This document shows positions 57,393 to 64,000 of a DNA stretch of 64,000 nucleotides, in pieces. The DNA comes from Paraburkholderia bannensis. Lineage in GTDB: Bacteria; Pseudomonadota; Gammaproteobacteria; Burkholderiales; Burkholderiaceae. The DNA lies in contig NZ_JACHBW010000001.1 of NCBI RefSeq assembly GCF_014200455.1, forward strand, positions 558,001-622,000, written 5' to 3'. The translations under genes were made by a program, and so were the position numbers. Numbering within the stretch: position 1 is the stretch's first letter; each line of letters starts with the position of its first letter. The notes beneath the pieces are model-generated. The model was not told the DNA's origin, searched no databases, and was given only the letters and a program-made list of their open reading frames with translations.

Positions 57393-58337
57393 ATGCGGAT
57401 TCTGGTAGTGGGTGCAGGCGCGACGGGCGGCTACTTCGGCGGGCGACTCGCTGCCGCCGGGCGCGATGTGACGTTTCTGGTACGCGAGGCACGCGCAGCG
57501 CAGTTACGCGCGAACGGTCTCGTGATCCGCAGTCCCGCCGGCGGCGATCTGACGCTGCGCGATCCGCAGACGCTCACGCGCGAGACGCTCGCCGCATCCG
57601 GCGCACAGCCCTACGATCTCGTGCTGCTGAGCTGCAAGGCGTACGACCTCGACGACGCGATCGAGTCCTTCGCCGCCGCCGTGGGTCCTGAAACGGTGAT
57701 CCTGCCCTTGCTCAACGGCATGCGCCATCTGGATATCCTGCAGGCACGCTTCGGCACCCAGGCGGTGCTCGGCGGCGTCTGCCTGATCGCCTCGACGCTC
57801 AATGAGAAGCGCGAGATCGTCCATCTGAACGACGCCCATGCGATCACCTTCGGCGAGCTCGGCGGCGGCATCTCGGCGCGCGTGGAAGCCATCAGCGCGG
57901 CGTTCAGCAACGCGGGTTTCAACCTGAAGGCGAGCGAGCGCATCCTGCAGGAGATGTGGGAGAAGTGGGTGTTTCTGGCGTCGCTTGCGGGCAGCACCTG
58001 CCTGTTTCGCGCGCCGGTGGGCGTCATCGTCGCCACGCCCGATGGTGCAGCGACGGTCGAGCGCCTTTTCTCGGAATGCCGCGCGGTGGCCGCTGAGCAC
58101 GGCCATGCGGTGCGCGACAGTTTTCTCGAACGCTCGCGCTCGATGCTGTTCGCGACCGGTTCGACGCTGACTGCCTCCATGCTGCGCGACGTACAGAACG
58201 GTTCGCGCATCGAGGCGGACCACATCCTCGGCGATCTGATCCGCCGCGGCGGCGCGGCGCAACGCGCGTCGGGCGAGCTGTCGGTGCTGCGCATCGTCTA
58301 CAGCCAACTCAAGGCTTACGAGGCGCAGCGCGCTTAA
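57393..58337 (+). CDS. panE: 2-dehydropantoate 2-reductase
   Basis: A 314-aa NADPH-dependent enzyme of pantothenate biosynthesis (or a closely related ketoacid reductase). The N-terminus MRILVVGAGATGGYFGGRL binds NADPH. The catalytic Lys is in EMWEKWVFLASLAGSTCL, and the Glu of NGSRIEADHI is conserved. AGGAG lies six to seven bases before the ATG at 57393. The 3' end is followed by a hairpin shared with the convergent rsmA. Confidence 0.92.
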   Translation: MRILVVGAGATGGYFGGRLAAAGRDVTFLVREARAAQLRANGLVIRSPAGGDLTLRDPQTLTRETLAASGAQPYDLVLLSCKAYDLDDAIESFAAAVGPETVILPLLNGMRHLDILQARFGTQAVLGGVCLIASTLNEKREIVHLNDAHAITFGELGGGISARVEAISAAFSNAGFNLKASERILQEMWEKWVFLASLAGSTCLFRAPVGVIVATPDGAATVERLFSECRAVAAEHGHAVRDSFLERSRSMLFATGSTLTASMLRDVQNGSRIEADHILGDLIRRGGAAQRASGELSVLRIVYSQLKAYEAQRA

Positions 58338-58351
58338 ACCTTGCCTGAGGC

Positions 58352-58378
58352 AAAGCGGCGCTTTATTCCGGCGCCGCT
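58352..58378. terminator. Hairpin at the panE/rsmA convergence
   Basis: AAGCGGCGC pairs perfectly with GCGCCGCTT around a nine-base loop, overlapping the rsmA stop. There is no clean T run, so termination here is only plausible. Confidence 0.4.
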
Positions 58379-59202
58379 TGTTCCAGCGCTTGCGCCACGC
58401 GCACGTACTCTTCCACCGGCACGTCTTCCGCGCGGCGCTGCAGATCGAAGCCCAGCGCGTCGAAATCCACGCGCTCGCGGTAATCAGCGAGCGTATTGCG
58501 CAGCATCTTGCGACGCTGCGAGAACGCCGCCGTCACCATCTCGCCCAGAATCGCGGCATCCACCTTGGGCAGTTCATGCGGCGCAAACGGAATCATGCGC
58601 ACGATCGCCGAATCCACCTTCGGCGGCGGCTGGAACGACTCGGGCGGCACGTCCAGCACCTTGTCCATCACGTAGCGGTACTGGAGCATCACCGTCAGAC
58701 GGCTGAATGCCTTGGTGCCCGGCTCCGCGATCATGCGCTCGACCACTTCGTTTTGCAGCATGAAATGCTGGTCGATCACGCGCTCCGCGAAGGAAGCGAG
58801 GTGGAACAGCAGCGGGCTGGAAATGTTGTACGGCAGGTTGCCGACGATGCGCAGCGACGGCTTGTCGCCCGGAGCCGCCAGCGAACCGAAATCGAACGCG
58901 AGCGCGTCGCCTGCATGCAGTTCGAGCAGCGGCCCGAACTTCTTCGTGAGTCGCCCGATCAGATCGCGGTCCAGTTCCACCGCATGCAGCGGCGCTTCTG
59001 GCGTCGACAGGCGCCCGATCAGCGGCTCGGTGAGCGCGCCCAGACCCGGGCCGATCTCGACCATGCGTTCGCCGCGTTGCGGGCGAATGATGTCGACAAT
59101 CGAGTCGATAATATGCGTATCGACGAGAAAGTTCTGGCCAAAGCGCTTGCGCGCGAAGTGGCCCTGGTGCTGCTTGCTGCTTGCTTTGCTGCTATTGGAC
59201 AT
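58363..59202 (-). CDS. rsmA: 16S rRNA dimethyladenosine transferase
   Basis: A 279-aa SAM-dependent enzyme (KsgA) that dimethylates A1518 and A1519 of 16S rRNA. The start [12 protein letters not shown], the SAM motif [11 protein letters not shown] and the catalytic NLPYNIS are present. The Ser/Gln-rich first 15 residues are variable. It follows pdxA with 10 bases between, as in the conserved lptD-surA-pdxA-rsmA cluster. Confidence 0.97.
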   Translation of the reverse strand: MSNSSKASSKQHQGHFARKRFGQNFLVDTHIIDSIVDIIRPQRGERMVEIGPGLGALTEPLIGRLSTPEAPLHAVELDRDLIGRLTKKFGPLLELHAGDALAFDFGSLAAPGDKPSLRIVGNLPYNISSPLLFHLASFAERVIDQHFMLQNEVVERMIAEPGTKAFSRLTVMLQYRYVMDKVLDVPPESFQPPPKVDSAIVRMIPFAPHELPKVDAAILGEMVTAAFSQRRKMLRNTLADYRERVDFDALGFDLQRRAEDVPVEEYVRVAQALEQAAPE

Positions 59203-59211
59203 CTTGATCTT

Positions 59212-60237
59212 CTATTGAATGGCGCGACGGTGGCGCGCCATCGAAACTGCGGTGTCGATGGCGGCGATCAGGCTGCCCGCGTCCGCACGGCCCGTACCGG
59301 CGAGGTCGAGCGCGGTGCCATGATCGACCGAGGTGCGCACGATCGGCAGGCCCAAGGTCACGTTGATGCCTTCGCCGAACGTCGCGTATTTCAGGACCGG
59401 CAGGCCCTGGTCGTGGAACATCGCCAGCACGCAGTCGGCCTCGTTGAGATAACGCGGCTGGAACAGCGTGTCGGCGGGATACGGGCCGCGCGCATCGATG
59501 CCTTCTGCCGCGGCTTTGGCGAGCGCCGGCGAGATGGTGTCGATTTCCTCGCGGCCCAGATAACCGTTTTCGCCCGCGTGCGGGTTCAGGCCGGTCACCA
59601 GGATGCGCGGCGTGGGCACGCCGAAGTGCTGACGCAGATCGCGATTGACGATGCGCAACGTCTCCAGCAGGCCGTCGACGGTGATGGCGGCGCAGACGTC
59701 CTTGAGCGGCAGATGCGTGGTCGCCAGCGCGACGCGCAAGGGCCGGGCACCCGTGCCCGCCAGCATCATCACCACGCGCGGCGTGTGGGTGCGCTCGGCG
59801 AGATATTCGGTGTGGCCGGTAAAGGGCACGCCAGCGTCGTTGATCGTGCTCTTTTGCAGCGGCGCGGTGACGATGGCGTCGAATTCCTGAGCCACGGCGC
59901 CGTCGATCGCACGGTCGAGCAGTGCGAGCACGTAAGGACCGTTGGCGGCGTCGAGCTTACCGGCCCTGGCGGGCGCGGCAAGCGCCAGATGTTCGATGCT
60001 CACCTTCTGGGGCGTCTGCAAGGCGGTCAGATCGACGCCCACTGCGCCAGCGCGCGCCTCAAGCAACGCGCGGTCGCCGAGTACGACGAATTCGGCATCC
60101 GGCCAGTGCGCCGAAGCACCTGCCAGCGCCGCCAGCGTCAGCTCGGGGCCGACACCGGCCGGCTCGCCAGTGGTGATGGCAATGCGGATCGGCCGCGGTC
60201 CCCGCGGCGCTGAAGACGAAGATGCGGGGACATTCAC
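59212..60237 (-). CDS. pdxA: 4-hydroxythreonine-4-phosphate dehydrogenase
   Basis: A 341-aa NAD-dependent enzyme of vitamin B6 biosynthesis. The core segments [25 protein letters not shown] and the metal-binding His residues ([21 protein letters not shown]) are intact. Its place between surA and rsmA is conserved. It begins 22 bases after surA. Confidence 0.96.
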   Translation of the reverse strand: MNVPASSSSAPRGPRPIRIAITTGEPAGVGPELTLAALAGASAHWPDAEFVVLGDRALLEARAGAVGVDLTALQTPQKVSIEHLALAAPARAGKLDAANGPYVLALLDRAIDGAVAQEFDAIVTAPLQKSTINDAGVPFTGHTEYLAERTHTPRVVMMLAGTGARPLRVALATTHLPLKDVCAAITVDGLLETLRIVNRDLRQHFGVPTPRILVTGLNPHAGENGYLGREEIDTISPALAKAAAEGIDARGPYPADTLFQPRYLNEADCVLAMFHDQGLPVLKYATFGEGINVTLGLPIVRTSVDHGTALDLAGTGRADAGSLIAAIDTAVSMARHRRAIQ

Positions 60238-60259
60238 GGCGCGGTTCCTTTCAGGCGGA

Positions 60260-61624
60260 TCAGTGTTGCTGCGGCGGCGTCATGCCGCTGATCTTGTAGT
60301 CGACATAGGCCGTGTCGCGAAGCTGGCGCAGCCAGTCGGCGTAAGCCTGTTCGGCCTTGCGCTGGCCGATGGCCTGGCGCGCGAGATCCATCTGCTGCGC
60401 AACCGAGCCTTCCGCTTCGCGGCGGCCCAGCACCTGGATCAGGTGGTAGCCGTATTCGGTGCGCACCGGCTCGCTCAACTGGCCGTCCTGCAGCGTGTTC
60501 ATGGCGCGCTCGAATTCAGGCACCGTTTCGCCCGGGCTGATCCAGCCGAGGTCGCCGCCCTGCGAGGCCGAACCGTCCTGCGAGTAGGTCCGCGCGAACT
60601 TGGCGAAGTCGCCGCCCGCCGCCACTTCGCGACGGATTTCCAGCAGCTTCTGGCGTGCCTGCGGTTCCGACATGCCGTCGCCCACGCGCAGCAGGATGTG
60701 GCGCACGTGCGTCTGCGTGAGCTGCGGCGCAGCGGCGCTCGTGCCCTGGCCCTGACGGCGCTCAACCAGACGGACGATTTCAAAGCCGTCGTTGGTGCGA
60801 ATCACGGCCGGATTCACTTCGCCCGGACGCAGCGTGGAAGCCGCCGTCACCCATTCGGGCGGCAGCTTCGACGGCGACAGGAAGCCCATGTCGCCGCCCT
60901 TGCTCGCGTCGGCGGCTTGCGAATTCGACTTCGCGAGGCTAGAGAATTTGCTGCCCGACTGCGCTTCCTTGAGCAGCGCATTGGCCTTCTTCTGCGCGGC
61001 TTCGATGTCGGTTTCCGACGCGTTCAGCGGCGCCTTGATGAAGATGTGCTCGAAGTGCAGGTCGCTTTGCTGACCGGCGTTCGGGCCGCGCTGGCTGGCG
61101 ATGTAGTTCGCGACTTCGGCGTCAGACACCGAGATCTTGCTGTCCACTTCCTTCTCGCGCAGCTTCGAGAGCGTGAGTTCCGTGCGCGCGTCCTTCGTGA
61201 AGGTCGCCCACGGCACACCGGCAGCTTCGATGCGCGTGCGGTAGGTATTCAGATCCATGCCGTTGGATTGCGCGAGGCGCTCGAGCGTGCGGTTGACCGC
61301 CGCGTCGTCGACGGTGATGCCGTCTTCCCTGGCTTTCTGGAGCTGGATGCGTTCGAGCACCATCTGGTTGAGCACCTGGGCGCGCAACTGGTCCGACGGC
61401 GGGATCGGTGCGTTTTGCTGCGTCAGGCGGCGCGAGATGAGCGCAACGCGCTCGTCGAGCTCACGCTGCGTGATCACGCCGTCGTTGACGACGGCGGCGA
61501 TCAGATCGACCGTCTGGCCGCTGCCGCTCGTCGAAAGCTGCTGCGCGTAGGCCGGGGCTGCCGGCATCATGCCTGCGACGGCGAAGAGACTCGCAGCGTA
61601 CGCTGCCAGGCGAAGCTTTTTCAT
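60260..61624 (-). CDS. surA: Periplasmic chaperone / peptidyl-prolyl isomerase
   Basis: A 454-aa exported chaperone for outer-membrane proteins. A signal peptide ([18 protein letters not shown], cleavage after AYA) is followed by the SurA N-domain and two parvulin domains ([14 protein letters not shown] and [16 protein letters not shown]). The start at 61624 matches the signal peptide; a GTG nine bases upstream is also in frame. It is in the lptD-surA-pdxA-rsmA operon and LptD is a client. Confidence 0.96.
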   Translation of the reverse strand: MKKLRLAAYAASLFAVAGMMPAAPAYAQQLSTSGSGQTVDLIAAVVNDGVITQRELDERVALISRRLTQQNAPIPPSDQLRAQVLNQMVLERIQLQKAREDGITVDDAAVNRTLERLAQSNGMDLNTYRTRIEAAGVPWATFTKDARTELTLSKLREKEVDSKISVSDAEVANYIASQRGPNAGQQSDLHFEHIFIKAPLNASETDIEAAQKKANALLKEAQSGSKFSSLAKSNSQAADASKGGDMGFLSPSKLPPEWVTAASTLRPGEVNPAVIRTNDGFEIVRLVERRQGQGTSAAAPQLTQTHVRHILLRVGDGMSEPQARQKLLEIRREVAAGGDFAKFARTYSQDGSASQGGDLGWISPGETVPEFERAMNTLQDGQLSEPVRTEYGYHLIQVLGRREAEGSVAQQMDLARQAIGQRKAEQAYADWLRQLRDTAYVDYKISGMTPPQQH

Positions 61625-61743
61625 GATTCCCACAGATACTCCAAAGTTGGCGGGCAGCTTCGCCCGTCTCTAAGCACCGACCCGCGCTGCACCGGCTTGC
61701 GGCGATTCGAACTGTCGAAAAGCCGCATCAGCCGGATCACGCG

Positions 61744-64000
61744 TTATTGATAATCCGTGAATCGCGACGGCGCCGGCGGCTGGCCGGGCAGCTGCGTGTA
61801 ACCCGGCACGCCGGCACGGAAGGCTGCAACCAGACCGTTGTCCACGTTCGACAGGCCCTTGAGCGTGAGCTGCGCAAGGAAACGCGTTGCCGAGTTGTTG
61901 CCGCCTGTCGTATTGATCCCGTTCGCGTAGCGCTGGATACCGATGCCCAGCGCCCAGCAATCGGCGTCGTACTGCATGCCGAGCAGACCGTCGACGATCT
62001 TGTGTCCGTTCAGATCGTAGTTGAAACGCCCCACCGCGAACACCCGATGCGAGAACGGCCATTGAGCCGAAATCAGAATCTGGTTGATCGGCTGGTTGTC
62101 CAGCGTACTGCTGTTCTCGCGCGTGTAGCGGTACGCGACATTCAGCACGCGGCTCGGCCCCGGGCTATAGCCGAAACCGACGCTCGCTTTCTCCAGCCGG
62201 TTATCGTCCGCATTATATTGGAACGCAGTTTCCGACGCGAAACCGCCCCCGATCTTCAGCGACATGCCGGCGATCAGGTCGGAATGCGCCGCGCCCGTGG
62301 TCGACGGGTCCCCCGTCAGCGTCACGCGCTGGTCGCGGAAGTAGTACTGCTGCGCCAGCACGAAGCGCGCGCGCTCGTCGCCCGAGGCCGCGTCGATAAA
62401 GCGCGTCGTCAGGGCGGCGGTGATGCGGTTCGCGTCCGCGATACGGTCGTCGCCGACGAAGGTATTCGGCGTGAAGATTTCCGCGAGCCCGAAGTCGGCT
62501 TCCGCTGTATCGAACAACGGTGCGTCCACCTGGTTGCGATACGGCGTGTACACGTAGTACAGGCGCGGCTCCAGGGTCTGGATGTAATCCGTGCCGAAAA
62601 TGCGCACCGAGCGGTCGAACACCAGCCCCGTATCGAAGCTGAAGGTCGGAATCGACTCAGTGAAGCTCTTGGGCGTGCCTGCGGGCGAACCGAAGGTCGT
62701 GCCGGACGCGCCGATGTTGCTCAGGTTGTACGACGCGAAGTGCCATTGCACCTTTGGCGTGACGAAGTAACCCGGCCCCGTGAGCGAGTACGACAGATAC
62801 GGATTGAAGACAACGCGGTCGCCTTCGGTCGCGTCGGCCGTGGTGATGCGAAAGCGCGAGTAGTCGGCTTCCGCGCCGTAGTCGAAGCCATCGACGTTGA
62901 ACTTCGCGTACTTCACGTTCAGTTCGGGCTCGCGGCCATACGGCGCGATCGACGGTGCAAGCGTCTGCCAGTGCTGCCAGCGTCCGAGCACGGACCACGG
63001 ACCGTTGTTGTACGTGACGCCCGCTTCCTGCTGATACAGCATCTGCGTGCCGTTCAGGAACTGGTTGGCGGGCGAAGCGAGGTCTTCCGGATAGGTGTTG
63101 TCCGAGACCTTGTTGTAGTAGATGTAACCGCCGAACCCGTTGCCGAAGTTCTGGTTGTGCTGGATGAACAGCGCGTAGCGGTTGGTCTTCGTGATCGCGT
63201 CGTCGGGCAGGAACGTGCCGGTGATCGAGCCCGAGTAATTGGTCGACAGATACCGGTAGGTGCCTTGCAGGAACACGCCGCGCTTCGAGATCAGCTCGGG
63301 CGTGAACGTGAAGTCGCGGTTCGGCGCGATGTTGAAGTAATACGGCAGCGAAATTTCGTAGCCGTTGGTCGAGCTCACCGAGAACGTCGGCGGCAACAGG
63401 CCGCTGCGGCGGTCGCCCGACAGCGGGAACGAAATCCACGGGCTGGCGAAGATCGGCATGCCCTGGAAGAACAGCACGCTGTTGTGTGCGACGCCTTCGT
63501 CGGCGCCGGTATCGAAGTCGAACTCGGTGCCTTTGATGTACCACGCCGGGTCGGTCGAGCACTGGCAGGCCGTGTAGGTGCCGTTGGTGAGCACCGAGCG
63601 CTCGTTGTCGAGCATGTCCGCGCGCTCGGCGCTGCCCGAGCCGCCCGTGACCGCGAAGTGATACTTCGGCGTGGTCATGAAGCCTTCGTTGGCTTCGACT
63701 TTCAGGTGCGCTTCGGGGCCGGCGAAACTCGCGCCGTTCTGCACCACCACCACCTGGCCGTAAGCATCGGCCATGTCGGTGTCTTCGTCGTAGTGGAGTG
63801 CATCGCCCTTGACGATGTTGGTGCCCTGGCGCAGCTCGGCCGCGCCCTTGACGGCGGCGTCGGTGCCCGACGTGCCGGTGGTCGAATCGCCGAGTACGAA
63901 GGTTGCCGGATGCTGGCCCGGCGCGTTGGGCGTGTCGACTAACTGGGGAGCCAAGCGCAGGCTCCACGCGTCATCCAGCCGCTCGGCCTGCGCGGCTGCG
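61744..64000 (-). CDS. lptD: LPS-assembly protein LptD, C-terminal part (cut by window end)
   Basis: The outer-membrane beta-barrel that inserts LPS with LptE. The frame is open to the right edge, so the N-terminus with the signal peptide is outside. The visible part has the end of the periplasmic beta-jellyroll ([20 protein letters not shown]), the Cys pair TACQC of the barrel boundary used in disulfide formation, and the barrel ([26 protein letters not shown]), ending SRFTDYQ. It leads the surA-pdxA-rsmA transcript. Confidence 0.95.
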   Translation of the reverse strand, partial: AAAQAERLDDAWSLRLAPQLVDTPNAPGQHPATFVLGDSTTGTSGTDAAVKGAAELRQGTNIVKGDALHYDEDTDMADAYGQVVVVQNGASFAGPEAHLKVEANEGFMTTPKYHFAVTGGSGSAERADMLDNERSVLTNGTYTACQCSTDPAWYIKGTEFDFDTGADEGVAHNSVLFFQGMPIFASPWISFPLSGDRRSGLLPPTFSVSSTNGYEISLPYYFNIAPNRDFTFTPELISKRGVFLQGTYRYLSTNYSGSITGTFLPDDAITKTNRYALFIQHNQNFGNGFGGYIYYNKVSDNTYPEDLASPANQFLNGTQMLYQQEAGVTYNNGPWSVLGRWQHWQTLAPSIAPYGREPELNVKYAKFNVDGFDYGAEADYSRFRITTADATEGDRVVFNPYLSYSLTGPGYFVTPKVQWHFASYNLSNIGASGTTFGSPAGTPKSFTESIPTFSFDTGLVFDRSVRIFGTDYIQTLEPRLYYVYTPYRNQVDAPLFDTAEADFGLAEIFTPNTFVGDDRIADANRITAALTTRFIDAASGDERARFVLAQQYYFRDQRVTLTGDPSTTGAAHSDLIAGMSLKIGGGFASETAFQYNADDNRLEKASVGFGYSPGPSRVLNVAYRYTRENSSTLDNQPINQILISAQWPFSHRVFAVGRFNYDLNGHKIVDGLLGMQYDADCWALGIGIQRYANGINTTGGNNSATRFLAQLTLKGLSNVDNGLVAAFRAGVPGYTQLPGQPPAPSRFTDYQ

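Noticed and set aside
61747..63942. 731-codon open frame on the plus strand opposite lptD
   Set aside because: Arg/His/Val-rich shadow of the lptD reading frame with no ribosome site or domain.

Overview
The window is a chromosomal segment of a beta-proteobacterium of the Burkholderia/Paraburkholderia/Caballeronia group. The basis is the high-GC coding style, the gene order miaB-phoH-ybeY-ChaC-like-corC-lnt-glyQ-glyS-gmhB-plsC, the block rsmA-pdxA-surA-lptD, and the BceA-F-like exopolysaccharide genes. No IS element, prophage, rRNA operon or CRISPR array was seen. Both ends cut genes: a sensor histidine kinase on the left and lptD on the right.

Layout. 1-2.7 kb: end of a TctE-like sensor kinase and an MHS-family symporter, with a direct repeat between them. 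2.76 kb: a tRNA with anticodon CAT, with a very clear promoter and terminator. 2.9-6.1 kb: a GAF-GGDEF diguanylate cyclase, then a GntR/FCD repressor divergent from D-galactonate dehydratase (dgoD). 6.3-11.2 kb: a small membrane protein, a CopD-like protein, a diheme and a triheme cytochrome c, and a hemolysin III-type membrane protein. 11.5-16.7 kb: RhlE helicase, a ferritin-like diiron protein, a 0.9-kb gene-free stretch, a 65-aa protein followed by a strong hairpin/terminator region, a small lipoprotein and a HAD phosphatase. 16.8-21.8 kb: ribB with an FMN riboswitch, an XRE-cupin regulator, an MFS exporter, a VOC protein and a LysR regulator. 22-34.6 kb: tRNA modification and ribosome maturation genes, envelope lipid genes, glycyl-tRNA synthetase, heptose phosphatase, PlsC and a DUF45/M48-like metallopeptidase.

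34.6-56.8 kb holds an exopolysaccharide locus of visibly lower GC. A minus-strand operon of about 19.5 kb begins with an undecaprenyl-phosphate sugar transferase. It continues with Wza, ManC, LMW tyrosine phosphatase, tyrosine autokinase, Gmd, Fcl, flippase, acyltransferase, glycosyltransferase, Wzy-like polymerase, three more glycosyltransferases, a WcaF-type acetyltransferase, a WcaI-type transferase and GDP-mannose hydrolase. A UDP-glucose dehydrogenase lies at its far end on the opposite strand. Together these predict a Wzx/Wzy-dependent acylated polymer containing glucose (or a related first sugar), fucose, mannose and glucuronate. Two genes in the operon are broken as written: the tyrosine autokinase has a frameshift exactly at a run of eight G, and a family 2 glycosyltransferase has a single in-frame TAA. 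The first looks like a phase-variation or mucoidy switch site, and is the most interesting observation here.

56.8-64 kb returns to high-GC core genes: gloA, panE, rsmA, pdxA, surA and the C-terminal part of lptD.
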